This document shows positions 11,701 through 21,104 of a stretch of 64,000 nt of DNA, piece by piece. The stretch is from Amphibalanus amphitrite (lineage: Eukaryota > Arthropoda > Thecostraca > Balanomorpha > Balanidae). Below the pieces are notes generated by a model that was not told where the DNA came from, did not search any database, and was given only the letters and a program-made list of their open reading frames with translations. The first letter of the stretch is position 1. Each line of letters opens with the position of its first letter. The translations under genes and the position numbers were made by a program. Location: NCBI RefSeq assembly GCF_019059575.1, contig NW_024882740.1, positions 124,001 through 188,000 of the forward strand, read 5' to 3'.

Positions 11701-11747
11701 CCATGTTCGACCCGCACTTCAACCCCAACATCCACGTGCGGGAATAG
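5717..11747 (+). CDS. ZFPL1: Zinc finger protein-like 1 (Golgi membrane RING-like protein), seven exons
   Basis: Coding exons are 5717-5818, 6169-6280, 6743-6936, 7224-7302, 7761-7856, 8264-8375 and 11555-11747. All have GT-AG borders and matching phases, giving 295 residues; human ZFPL1 has about 310. The start [16 protein letters not shown] and the block [10 protein letters not shown] are diagnostic. N-terminal zinc-binding clusters (CxC, CFEH, CEYC, then CPLC, HWSC, CPCC) form the B-box/RING-like region at residues 1-85. A run [13 protein letters not shown] follows, then a variable Ser/Pro/Glu linker. A conserved [10 protein letters not shown] motif lies near residue 222, then one membrane segment at about 251-267 and a short acidic luminal tail ending NPNIHVRE. 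The family is a cis-Golgi protein that binds GM130 and supports Golgi structure. The last intron is 3.2 kb and carries a non-LTR retrotransposon in the same orientation. An in-frame UAG closes the frame. Confidence 0.95.
8645..11371 (+). mobile_element. 5'-truncated non-LTR retrotransposon (CR1/L2/Daphne-like)
   Basis: The element starts inside the endonuclease domain: the translated string [11 protein letters not shown] near 8728 and the following GSLLDVC are endonuclease landmarks. It runs through a complete reverse transcriptase and ends in the microsatellite tail (ATAC)n at about 11354-11370. A tail of short repeats rather than poly(A) fits CR1/L2-group elements. It lies in the last ZFPL1 intron, in the sense direction. 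No clear target duplication was found, so the 5' boundary is approximate. Confidence 0.85.
8868..11108 (+). CDS. Reverse transcriptase of the non-LTR element (open over 746 codons)
   Basis: The frame is uninterrupted from within the endonuclease domain to the UGA at 11106-11108, and upstream it stays open to about 8650. Reverse transcriptase motifs in order are: [20 protein letters not shown] (finger, residue ~292), [17 protein letters not shown] (~344), [11 protein letters not shown] (palm motif A, ~377), [11 protein letters not shown] (motif B, ~439) and [10 protein letters not shown] (catalytic YADD, ~464). A C-terminal region with NYCLTVYGN and [10 protein letters not shown] is typical of the CR1/L2/Jockey group. 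The start given is the first Met in frame, not a true protein start, because the 5' part is missing. The absence of stops over 2.2 kb suggests a fairly recent copy. Confidence 0.9.
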   Translation: MCMVNKVDLFSNTRVEFCHFSPHKFISVDVNVPKLRPKPTIISARSLNRVDVTALNSDLELVDWEPVFTAATVSDQWDAFVSNFLPIIDDHAPLKRITIRNPTAPPASAVTRNLMSQRRASLRLSGRQSTAYKELNRSVRAALRRDRREELQRNICERGPNKVWQSIRTVVAGKKDGPSVQPNLPADELNSFFVSVGPRIAAEVRSLNTATDLNVRLPRVGACRFQLRAVTLGELGHTIFGMRNSGASGTDGICIRMLKSGFSAIGRVILYIINTCITNSDIPDSWKHSTVHPIFKSGSPSDPTNFRPISLVPVIMKVVERLVHQQLYHYLSNNYLLASSQHGFRPRHSTETALLSVTDQILAASDRGELSLLCLLDLSKCFDVIDHELLLQKLAMHGIETSWFSAFLTGHTQSVSLSNGAGGRVLSRPLPNNMGVFQGSALGPLLFTIFSNNLSLYAGDATVFQYADDTQVLVSGRADDLRSLISRMEASLASISDWFCLHALKLNANKTQLMVFGSRQNLRKVPDFSVSLRDSVLQPSEQVGNLGVVFDSALSWEAHVSELSRRCTGLLIGLSHARNCLPDGVIKVLVTSLVISRINYCLTVYGNGTQKNFDRLQKILNFAARVIFGRRKFDHVSDLRDRLGWLSPKSMSDYLTLTIAQKVIKHEEPENLAALFVPNQNFRDRHTRQDHLLHLPRPRLETGKRRFEYRAAALLNSLPPQVVQLPPASFARSARAALINKSPLRR

Positions 11748-11943
11748 AGACATACCTCCTGGCGACTGACTCGGCTGAGGGAGTGACGATCACGTCATCA
11801 TCCGTTAAATCCAATGACGTCAGTCGTCAGCTGTTGTGCGTCGGTTGGTCCGTGGTCTTTGTTGCTCGGTTGCTGCGGGAATCCATCCCGGGTCGATTTG
11901 CTTCCGTTCCTTGGGTGGGGAGAAAGTATTTCCACTATGTTCT

Positions 11944-11949
11944 ATTAAA
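11944..11949 (+). terminator. Probable ZFPL1 polyadenylation signal (ATTAAA)
   Basis: ATTAAA lies about 200 bases after the ZFPL1 stop codon. It is the common variant of AATAAA and the first such signal on this strand. Confidence 0.5.
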
Positions 11950-12682
11950 AGATTAGAGCTGCAGAGTGCAGACTGCAGATATGCTAGCGTGTAGGTATGC
12001 ATGCTCGACGAAGGCGGAATACGACGTGGATTCGAACATGGATTCGGTGCGTAATGTGATACACCGAGTCGTATACAGTGGTTTATATTTGTTGTTTGTT
12101 TATATTTAACTTAGATGAGTGGGAGAGGGAGGGTGGGTAAGGACTATTTGGGGTGCTGCTACGTTAGTGTGTATACGTGTTTGAGGAGAATGTGAAGCCT
12201 CTGGACGGTTACCATGGTTACGTCGTCTGGTTACCTTGGCTACGACCGATGGAATGCACCCAGTTTATGGCGGACGGCAAATATATTATTTTAATCGTAA
12301 TCGTGAGTTCTGGTGTTGTGACTTGCGTGGAAATGAGACATTGAAATCATGCTGACATCTTATTCAAATCATTGGAGGTCTTATGTGTATTACCGTCCTG
12401 AAGCTCGTTTCGTTTCACAGTAGAAGTGCGGCGCACGGTTTCATTCCTGGGAGACGTTGGCCAATTCGCTACTATCGTTTTCTGGGGACAGGGTAATCGG
12501 TGACACCAGCGCACTGGTCTCTACGACAACCATCGGCACCGCATCTGGATATCGAATCGACTGGAAAACTCTGCTTCAATGACAGCAGGCTGAGCTGCGT
12601 AATTGTGAAAAATTATCTAGTGCCCACCGATAAAAAAGGTCACATTGGCTATAAATCTGAGATGCTAGAAGCAAGTGAACAT
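11950..12682. other. Intergenic DNA, nothing recognised
   Basis: No convincing coding frame, RNA gene or terminal repeat was found between the ZFPL1 3' end and the TA-rich microsatellite. Confidence 0.5.
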
Positions 12683-12745
12683 ATGTATATATAATGAGTG
12701 TATATATATATAATGATATGTATATATAATGACTGTATGTATAAA
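12683..12745. repeat. TA-rich microsatellite, TATATATAATGA units
   Basis: Several copies of (TA)3-4 followed by ATGA or GTGT alternate over about 60 bases. Confidence 0.8.
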
Positions 12746-12803
12746 TGAGGTTGTGATGTCCCATTCTTTTCTTAAAACTAATGGACAAAAAACATGATAT
12801 AGG

Positions 12804-12977
12804 CAGGGGTGGACGATTGTGCCGAGTTGGGGTAGCACGAGACTTCCCAATTCCACGCCGGCTGCGCCGGCTTGGCTTTGGAGCCGCACCAGACGGCGGA
12901 GGTCAAGGTCACCGCTAGGGCGGCGGCGGATTTGCTGCGCCCGTGCAACCCCAACTCGGCATATTTCTCCACCCCTG
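12804..12977. mobile_element. hAT-type MITE, 174 bp
   Basis: The ends CAGGGGTGGACGATTGTG and, complemented, CAGGGGTGGAGAAATATG are followed by a shared CCGAGTTGGGGT block. The flanks GATATAGG (12796-12803) and GGTATAGG (12978-12985) match at 7 of 8 bases, fitting an aged hAT duplication. The GC-rich interior has no coding capacity. Confidence 0.82.
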
Positions 12978-12985
12978 GGTATAGG

Positions 12986-13490
12986 GCCAGTTGCTAGAAA
13001 AGTCATTCATTGGATCGTTACGGTGTATTTTATGTACCTAAGATCCGCTCTTATATGTACTACCTTAATTCTTATCTATGATACAGCCTGAGGTCGTAAA
13101 CTTTTTTTTTTAGATCAGATGTGTGGTCTGTCATAATGGAAATTAATTGAAGATTCATAAGCATACAGGTTGGAAGGGTCGGGCTACGTATCGATAGCAT
13201 ACACTGCGCGTGGCGTTGGTGACTGTCAAATCGTTCTGTGCTCCTCTACCAATTAATACCTATAGCTACACGGTTACTGGGGTGCCGCCACCCCGCGAGG
13301 GTCGCGGTGGTCTAAGTAGAACAGATAAGATATATTGATGGAGGTCTGGACTGTGTACCCCGGCCCGCAATCCCCAAAACCTGGCAAAGCCCCTGCGAAG
13401 CCTAGAACGGCAGCAAATGTCCAGCATGTCCATTGTCCAGGTATCGACGCCATAAGTTGATGACGCTACTCAAAGTTATTATTCCTGTCG
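12986..13490. other. Intergenic DNA, nothing recognised
   Basis: Only short frames are seen, plus a small GC hairpin GGGTGCCGCCACCC near 13280. Confidence 0.45.
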
Positions 13491-13615
13491 CGAGATGGCG
13501 CTAGTATAGGCGCCTGAAGTTATACTGTCCCGCAATATGCTGGCAGTAGGCGCCTGAAGATATGCTGTACCGCAATGCGCCAGCAGAAGGCGCATGACGT
13601 TATGCTGTGCTGCGA
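13491..13615. repeat. Three-copy minisatellite of about 40 bp
   Basis: Three units share the core AGGCGCCTGAAG, then a TATGCTGTACCGCAAT-type string. The same core (GCGCCTGAAG, ACTGTACCGCA) builds the 75-bp array at 55178-55525, so the two loci carry related repeat DNA. Confidence 0.7.
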
Positions 13616-14045
13616 AACCATATTTTTCGTGAACCGTGATCATGATATGCAAATCAAAGCCATATGGTACCCTCAGATAACGGAAGTTACGGTAGAGCGG
13701 AAATCCATGGAGTTATGGTTAATACAGTTCCGAATATGTTTGGGTTTATAACTGGGTACGTAGGTAAGGCCACAATTTCCCATGTTTTGTCGACGCCTTG
13801 GGTATTGTTGAAGGATAATTTGATAAAAAAAGAGTGATAAAAGCTATTGCTAAACATCCTACACTGTTGTCGGGTACCATCTTTACACTTAAGTGTACGA
13901 CATAACGATATTGTGCACAACAGAGTTCATTGTTCTAATTTTACCCGTGTAGGATATTTTGGAATAGATTTTGGTTAAACCGTCTTTTAGGAGTTAAATG
14001 ACTTTCAGTAAACATTTTTAGTCCTAAGTAGTGAGTAGTACGTAC
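13616..14045. other. Intergenic AT-rich DNA, nothing recognised
   Basis: No homologous frame or repeat boundary was seen except the right-hand target duplication of the following MITE. Confidence 0.45.
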
Positions 14046-14197
14046 CAGTAGCGGTGGAACACCTTCAATTAGGGGGGGGGGAGGCACTGCCGACTTTTGG
14101 TCCCATTCTTTCCATGCAACGCCCATAGGGCTAATGTTAAAATGTCACAATCAAAGGGTGGTACGGTGCCCCCCCCCTCCCCGTTCCGCCGCCTATG
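14046..14197. mobile_element. hAT-type MITE, 152 bp, perfect duplication GTACGTAC
   Basis: The ends CAGTAGCGGTGGAAC and, complemented, CATAGGCGGCGGAAC are inverted repeats. GTACGTAC is duplicated exactly at 14038-14045 and 14198-14205. A G run near the left end pairs with a C run near the right end, so a single strand would fold into a hairpin. Non-coding. Confidence 0.88.
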
Positions 14198-14585
14198 GTA
14201 CGTACTACGTATAACGTACTTTATCATACCAGCAGCAAGGCTTGCTGTGGACTGTGGAGTGTGCTTTAAGAAACCCAAAACAATGGACTCCCATTTTATG
14301 TTAACAATGTTATAACTTTTACTGCATGCTGGCGTTACTGGGTAGTGGGTAACCTAATACGGGTCATGGACTCCTGATGGTAATGTCGAGCGCCGCATTA
14401 CCACCCACCGCAAAATTTATGACACCCGCATGTTCAATCCAAAGCCTTTATTTCAAGATATCCTGACTCATGTCTCGCTAGGTATGTCCTCTTCGTGGTT
14501 TTATCTTACCAATCATAGAAAACATTCAAACAAAACAAAACAACGTCGGGCGATTCGGGATAACGGTGCCCAGGTGACAGGTTGC

Positions 14586-14591
14586 GTTTAT
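14586..14591 (-). terminator. Polyadenylation signal AATAAA of the cysteine-rich peptide gene
   Basis: AATAAA on the minus strand lies about 30 bases past the stop codon of the peptide gene, which marks a short 3' UTR. Confidence 0.65.
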
Positions 14592-14619
14592 TTTTGATCC
14601 TTCACACGCCCATGCTGCT

Positions 14620-15249
14620 TCAGCCCCGTGTGAAGCCGGGACAGCGGGGGTAGTTGGGACAGCCAGGCCGATCCTTGTCCTTGTTGGACCAGCTGTAGCC
14701 CTTTACACAGGCAGCAAACTTGACGGCGTCCTTCTTCAGCAGGGGACAGCACGCCTGCCGAGATTTTCTCAGGCAGTTTCTGCGCAATTCCTCCTTTTCC
14801 TGGAATGGAACGACTATATGAGAATGGAAACACGAAACAGTTGGATAGGCCTAGTCATAGACTTCTCTATATATAGAGAGAGAAGTCTGTGGCCTAGTCT
14901 TTTCACGTTTCCTCGATAGGTTACGATATTTTTGGGTACATTGTGCAATGTGCAGTTTGATTTATTTTCTAGTTAGCTCGATTGAACGATTTCAGCGAAC
15001 TGAAAACATATTGTACGATTCCAATAAAAAACTTCTCAAAACACAGCATGCATTTTGGATAACATGTTTTTCACCCCGGTTTACATCAAAGATGGACTGT
15101 CGTTTGTTCCTGAACTGGTCGGTTTCCTCCTCGTAGTCGACTTCTGAGAGGGTGTCCGTGTCTTCTGCTGCGAACCAGCTGCCCTGGCCATGTGCGACGG
15201 CGAGCGCCAGCAGAAGGGTAAAAGCCAACAGGGCCAGTCTCAGCGACAT
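14620..15249 (-). CDS. Secreted six-cysteine peptide precursor, two exons
   Basis: Exon 1 is 15249-15085 and exon 2 is 14799-14620; the 285-bp intron has GT-AG ends and both sides are in phase 0. The predicted precursor has 114 residues. Residues 1-23 (MSLRLALLAFTLLLALAVAH and GQG) are a clear signal peptide. An acidic propeptide follows, then the dibasic site NKR at 48-50 directly before Gln51, which could cyclise. The mature part, about 64 residues, has six cysteines spaced C-x7-CC-x12-C-x15-C-x5-C and a basic middle; it ends PGFTRG. The layout suggests a furin-processed, disulfide-bonded extracellular peptide, such as a hormone or defence peptide. I do not recognise the family. Start QSIFD after KR recalls crustacean hyperglycaemic hormones, but the cysteine spacing does not fit. 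An AATAAA follows closely, supporting an expressed gene. Confidence 0.75.
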
Positions 15250-15395
15250 CGCTGGAAAGGCGGTCGGGACGTGATATTTTGCATTACCTATATCGCCTGC
15301 AATACGTAGATACTCAACTTTTTTCAGATAGAGAAAACAAGTCTACAAACAAAGTCTAACGTGTAGTATCTTTAGCCGCAAAAACAATGGGGGTA

Positions 15396-15882
15396 TACCA
15401 CCCTCGTGGCGCAGTTGGCAAGTGCGTTCACGTTTGGTGTGGGAGGTCCTTGGATCAAAGCTGACCTCTGGCAGCGTTTTCCTCGGCCGGCTCCTACCCA
15501 GGAGATGGCAGTAACTGGGGAGTGTTCGCTCGGTCGTGGGGATTACCGCTATGCCAGCCAGCGCCCCCGGCCGCAGGTACACGGGCCTGATCCGCCTTTA
15601 AACAGATCCTTCGGTCCGGTGACATGTCCCGAGGGCACGGCCTCGCTTCATGTCCCGGAGCAGCCCTCTGACCTGCCGGGCCCGAGAAATCGGGATAGCC
15701 CCAGCGTGCGCACCAGTGCGGTGCCACTTGGGGTGCGTGACAGGAAGCGTGCGGTCAAGGCTGTCCCGCGTAGCGGGTGCCGAAAACGATTCGTACCACT
15801 GCCGTGTATATAGTGTACTAACCCAGTATGAATGTATGCTACTAACGACAAAAGCCCGAGTCGGGCAACAAAAATATTAAAA
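15396..15882 (+). mobile_element. tRNA-derived SINE, about 490 bp
   Basis: The 5' head carries a polymerase III A box TGGCGCAGTTGG (15407-15418) and a weakened B box TTGGATCAAAGC (about 15450). The 3' end is A-rich. A 16-base target duplication, AAAAACAATGGGGGTA, is exact at 15380-15395 and 15883-15898, which fits LINE-driven insertion. The tRNA-unrelated body is long for a SINE and GC-rich. Intact duplications suggest a young copy. Confidence 0.85.
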
Positions 15883-15898
15883 AAAAACAATGGGGGTA

Positions 15899-16387
15899 CA
15901 GGTCGAGTATAGGTAGTTCGGCCGTAGGAATGCCTACGGCGAAAAATAATCTACCGACATGAATACACCTTACACGTTTTATTGAAGGTCGATCATTCAA
16001 CCATCGGTATTGAAGCAAGTCCGGCCAGAACATGATGTAATTCCTTTCACGAGTCCTTGTATGCGACAGACGATGAGACGAAAATGGCATTTAAAGACTT
16101 CAGTGAAATATATGTGTCCTGAGCATCTTTAGGACGCATTTGGAGGTAAAGTTTGTCGGATTACGTCAAGCCACGGAGCTACAACTTTATAGAGGGCACG
16201 ACAAATGATAATGACAATCGACATCCAAGCAATTTTCGCCGAGTTATTGAAAACGTGACAATATGTTTTGCTGCCGATCGGCGACCGGCCAACCAAATTT
16301 ATCAAACTAGCCTATGCCTACGTAAAAACTTAATTTGAATCAAAATATAGTCAGGGTAACGATTAACGAATATGGCTTAGGATGACC
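15899..16387. other. Intergenic DNA, nothing recognised
   Basis: Short frames only, without recognisable similarity. The right border is the 8-bp duplication of the following hAT element. Confidence 0.45.
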
Positions 16388-16518
16388 CTTTGACCCAGTG
16401 GCGTATCCAGGGGGGAGGCCAAGAGGCCATGGCCTCCCCCTTTGGCATCAAACATGCAAGTGGGCCCTTAGGGTCACTTGAGTGCAGTGACGTACCCAAG
16501 GGGGGCCACGGGGGCCCC

Positions 16519-17085
16519 GAGGGGCCCCTGGTCACTTGAGGGGCCCCTGGTTATCTGAGGGGCCCTTGGCTACCTAAAGGGCCCCTGGTTATCTGAGGGG
16601 GCCCTGGTTACCTGAGGGGCCCGTGGTTATCTGAAGGAGTCCTGGTTACCTGAGGGGCCCTGGCTATCTGAGGGGCCCCTGCGTTACCTAAGGGGCCCTT
16701 GGTTATCTGAGGGCCCCCCGATTACCTAAGGGGCCCGTAATTACCTGAGACCCCCTGGTTATCTGAGGGGCCCCTGGTTACCTGAGGGGCCCCTGGTTAT
16801 CTAAGGGACCCCCAGCTACCTGAGGGGTTTCTGATCCCTTGGGTGGCCCCTGGCCAGTGTCCTGAAGAAACCCTGGTCGCCCAAGGGGCCATGTTTACCC
16901 GGGGATTACCTGGTTATATGAAGGGCCCCTGCAGTCACATGAAGGCATTTAGGTACCCGTGGAGCCCCTGGTATAACCGGCCCCCGGTTATCAGAAGGTC
17001 CCCTGGTTACCTGGAGGGCCCCTGGTCAATTGAAAGGCCCCTGGTCACCTGAGAGGCCCCTGATCACCTGAACAGCCCCTGATCA
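16519..17085. repeat. 19-bp tandem repeat with 38-bp higher order
   Basis: The unit GAGGGGCCCCTGGTTATCT repeats about 25 times with variation. Units ending TTATCT and TTACCT tend to alternate, so the true period is often 38 bp. Each unit holds the palindrome GGGGCCCC. Confidence 0.82.
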
Positions 17086-17279
17086 CTTGGATTCAACGGC
17101 ATAGCCAGGGGCGAGGGGCACATGTCCGTTATAAGGTTTAGGGTCCCCTCGGGCCCGAGGGACCCTGCGGTGCCAATTGGCAGCAGAGGGTTCGCGCTGG
17201 CCACGCTTCAACTGGAAAGGACACCACAGGGCTTGTGAGAACACCCCATGGTCTCTTGTGTAGTCACACTTATCTCCAG

Positions 17280-18560
17280 AAGGGCCCCACGCCGGGTTCT
17301 GAGGGACCTTGCCGGCCTCTGAGGGCCGTTGCCGGCCAATCAGGGATCAGCTGTAAGGGCCCCATACCCGTTTGTTATGGCCCCACGGTCCACACCAGTT
17401 TCTGATGGCCTTCACTGCCACCTCTAAGGGTCCCACACCAGTGCCTCTTAAGGGCCTACTTCGGTGGCTCTGAGGCGCCTCTGGCGCCTCCGAGGGCCCT
17501 AGGCCAGCGCATCTGACGACCACTTACCAGCGACTCTGAGGGCCTCCCGGCCTCTGAGGGTCCCTTGCCGGCCTATGAAGGGCCACCAGTAACTTTCAGG
17601 GTCAAACTGCGTCAAACTATCTTAAAATGCCATTTGATGGCCCTCATAGGCCAGCGTAGGGCCCTTAGAGGCCAAGGCTGAGCCCCCAGAGGCTAGCGTG
17701 GAGCCCTCAGAGGTCGCTTTGGCGGCCATAAAAAAAAAAGCTTAGACTTGAGCGTGGGACCCTTTGACGCTGGCGTAGGGCCCTAAGGAGCCAGCGCTCA
17801 GCCCTCTAAGGCCAGCGTGGGACCCTCTAAGGCCATTGTGGGGCCTTCTAAGGCCAGTGTGGGACCCTCTATGTCCAGCGTGGGGCCGTCGATGTCCAGC
17901 ATTGGGTCTTTTAAGCCCAGAGACATGGGACCTTCTTAGGTCAGATTGAGGTCCATTGGCCACGGAGACCAGCTTGGGGCCCTCTGAAGACAATGTGGAG
18001 CCCTTTTACATAGGCAAGTGTGGGGCCCTCTGTGACCAGCGTGAACCCTCTGAAGCCAGCGTGGGGCCATCTGTCATCTGACTCCAGACTTGAGAGGCTG
18101 GTGCTTGGCCCTCAGAAGCCAACGCGGGCCTTCATAGGCTGGCGTCGGGCCATTAGAGACTACCTCGAGGGCCTCGGCAGCCACTCTTCAGACCTTATGC
18201 ATGTTTGGGACCCCTGAGGCCCTAAGGTAGGGGTGGCCCTTAAAGGCATGCGTGGGACCCTCAGGGGACATCGTGGGCTTCTAGAGACCGGCGTGGGTTC
18301 GAGAGCAGCATAGGGACATCAGAGCCTGACTCAAAGGCTCCCAAGAGCCAGCGGGGGCCCTGTGAGGTCAGCCATAGCATGGGTCTCCTGAGGCCATTAT
18401 GGGGCCCGGAGGCCAGCATGGTTCACTCTGTTGCCGGTGTGGGGCTTTCAGAGGCCAGAATGAGCCTTCAGAGGTCGGAGTGAGGCCAATGTGGGCGACA
18501 TAGAGCCATCAGAGTCTAGATAGAGCTCAAACCGAGTCGGGCCCTTCTAAAGTTAAGGGT
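17280..18560. repeat. Inverted arrays of a degenerate ~21-bp repeat
   Basis: Left of about 17610 the units read GAGGGCCCTTGCCGGCCTCT. Right of it they read AGAGGCCAGCGTGGGGCCCT, roughly the inverse complement. The two arrays therefore form a loose giant palindrome inside the hAT element. Copies are strongly diverged on both sides. Confidence 0.6.
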
Positions 18561-19057
18561 ACCAGCCCTCAACCAGCGCAAGACACTAAGATGAGACTGA
18601 CATCTGCCCTTTGAAAAATGTTACAATCGTTAAAAAAAATTGGCAAAGACATTTTGCTTTTGATGATCTTTAGTGACCCTAGCGACGACCAAAGCAAAAA
18701 AAAAAAACTATATGCCTACTGCTGAAATAAATTGTACGCTACAGAGCTATCGATATCGATGCCTTTTTCGCGCTTCAACATTTTTTTTTTTAGATTGCCG
18801 AGTGTGCCTAAAAAGGCTCCCTCACATGGCAAAAGTGGCAAAGAACCGCACCTGGGCGTGAGTTAAGTACCTACATACGCTATACTACTGGGGCCCCTAA
18901 GGTAAGGATGGGGCCCCTCGAGCAGGTTTGGCCTCCCCCTTTCCAAGATCCTGGATACGCCACTGCTTTGACCCAATATGATATTTAATGATACGGCATT
19001 TGTTTCTAAGAATTGATTGACTCTAGTCTCGTCAGTTGCACTCATTTTGCCCGAATA

Positions 19058-19999
19058 GGGGAAAGTGGGGTAAGACGGTCAGGGTAGGTAAGACGGGCAC
19101 CCCTTCTGCAGACCAAACCAATAGCGCTACGAGCAAGAAAAGTTAGGACCAGAATTGCCTTTCCCACTACACACCACCATTCAAGTCTGGTGAATTTGTG
19201 TTCAGTCGATAATCTTTTATTTTGATTTCTTTAAAACACTCATTTCATTGAAAACATCCATAATGTATTGTGCAAGCTTTTGTGTACAGCACTATAGAGT
19301 TAAAAACTCGCAATCACTTGTGGTACACTCATATGCCAACAGTGTTCATTTACGGCGGATTTGCTTTGTCTGCATCAAATTGTCCACAGCGAAAAATCGT
19401 GCTGAACTTCTGACATTGAGTTTGGGGTAAGACGGGCAACTATGAACCCAATGGGTCTGTAATGGTGAAAATATTTTTGTTGCTGTAGGAAAAAAGAAGC
19501 ATTTCTAATAAGAATATGTTCGATTCCGATACTCACAGACATGTTAGCAATATTCCTTCGGCACAGTTTATTCTCGAATAATGAATGTGAAAAACGGTTC
19601 TACATGGCTTCTGAACTAGGGCCTATATAGGAGCATACGCCTTCTGCACGAATCTCGTATACTGCCATTTCCGAAGCACTTGAGACCAACGAGCGACTGT
19701 ATAAATGCGGCTAATCTCGGGCATTTGTTGCGAGCTGCGCTGATCGGTGAAAGAAGCTGGCCGTCTTGCCCTACCCATGTGACCGTCTTACCCCATGGGG
19801 TGGGGTAAGACGGGTTTTTGCAAGGTTTTGCAAAAATAGCTGCAGTTTATTTGTTGAATCAGGTCTAAGTCTCATCTTCTGGCAAATGAAAGTAAAATGT
19901 CTGAAAAAGGTTTTCACCCAGTTTCCCGTTTCTATGATGTTTCTAACCGGCCGAAAAATGGCTCCAAAGTTAAGGTGCCCGTCTTACCCCACTTTCCCC
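19058..19999. mobile_element. TA-target DNA element with GGGGTAAGACGG repeats
   Basis: The left end GGGGAAAGTGGGGTAAGACG and the right end are inverted repeats flanked by TA (19056-19057, 20000-20001). The motif GGGGTAAGACGGG recurs internally in both directions (about 19422, 19775, 19802). TA duplication suggests the Tc1/mariner-IS630 group, but no transposase frame is visible in 942 bp. Confidence 0.75.
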
Positions 20000-20001
20000 T
20001 A

Positions 20002-21100
20002 CCATTCGACGTCCGCGTCCTCTCAAGGTGCATATTGACCATCGAAATTTATCACATATCTCGCGAATAGTTTAGCTAAGGGGTTAAAAATGTTAATCGA
20101 TCCTTCTTTGACATGTCATGAGTTAAATGCGTTCCTTTATTTCATTTTCGTGCTTCATGCCAGCTTCATAGCGAGGAATTGTCAATTCAATAAACAAGAC
20201 GATGATTATACGAGTATGCAAGGTCCGTATCAATTAGGCATCAACCCCCGGCCGTCACTCTTTGAAATGCTGTTCTGGTAAGCGAGGCTCCTGGCTCAAA
20301 GTACCCTGATGACGTTTGCTTGGACCACACTGACACGGAATAATAATTCAAATCAGTGGTCAGCTGTTGGTCTTGAATGCTCATACCTGGTGCAGAGGTT
20401 CGCTCGGGTGTCCTGATCTCCAGCGAATATCGGCAGGGACTGTTTGGCGAACACGACCGTCAGCAGAACGGAACGACTTCGGTTCACCCTCAGGGCTGGG
20501 TTGTCACAACACACTGGCGTTGCTGGAGCCGTGGGAACGTGATCGTGTGAGCGTCATGCATCTTTTACAGCGGGTCCTCTCGGTGGGAACGATGGCCGCT
20601 GTGAAGAAAGTTGCCGTCCCACGGGACTCCGCAGACTGACACCGTTTCCCTGTGGTCGCTGTGACTAGACATGATCGGAATCGGGCCCACCCGTCTCGAA
20701 CCTGACCGCTGATAGTGTCGTCTCTGACCCCATGTCACTTCCACCAAAGGCAGCCTGGCCCGACGGTTCTGGGAAGTAGTGCGGACGCCGGACGGTGGAC
20801 TAGTGTGGACGAGTGGATTGGACGCTGTCGCTACGGGTTGCGGGGGAGGGGCTATGCTCCTTGCTCCGTCATTTTACGACATTGAGCCAAAGCAAGTTAC
20901 CTTAGTTACCCTAAGGACTAAGCTTTGTTTTCACTTTTCAGATCCAATGACCGAGACCTTATGGAAGTTTAGGCATCACGCACCCACGGCTACAAATTTT
21001 GGCTCCCCGATCAAATTTGAGATTGATCTCATAACCCTATCAATAATTATCAAAGTATCAGTGACTCAAATTTCGAAACCAGACTCTTGCAGACGGCTGT
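20002..21100. other. Intergenic DNA, nothing recognised
   Basis: Two mid-size open frames (around 20367-20639 and 20779-21138) lack homology cues and codon bias, and are probably chance. No terminal repeats were found. Confidence 0.45.
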
Positions 21101-21104
21101 TTAA

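Larger units (their letters stand above)
16396..18965. mobile_element. hAT-type element filled with satellite arrays, 2.57 kb
   Basis: Perfect 16-bp inverted ends CAGTGGCGTATCCAGG are followed by a shared GGGGGAGGCCA block. CTTTGACC is duplicated exactly at 16388-16395 and 18966-18973. The interior has no transposase and is almost wholly degenerate short tandem repeats (see 16519 and 17280). Just inside the left end a second hAT-like terminus, CAGTGACGTACCCAAGG, begins at about 16487, perhaps a nested relative. Short open frames inside are products of the repeats. Confidence 0.9.

Noticed and set aside
15396..15470. A tRNA gene
   Set aside because: Only the A box is good. The B box is degenerate and no cloverleaf acceptor stem closes; target duplications show a SINE.
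16500..18600. CRISPR-like regular repeats
   Set aside because: Units are contiguous without unique spacers and the DNA is eukaryotic; this is satellite-type repeat.
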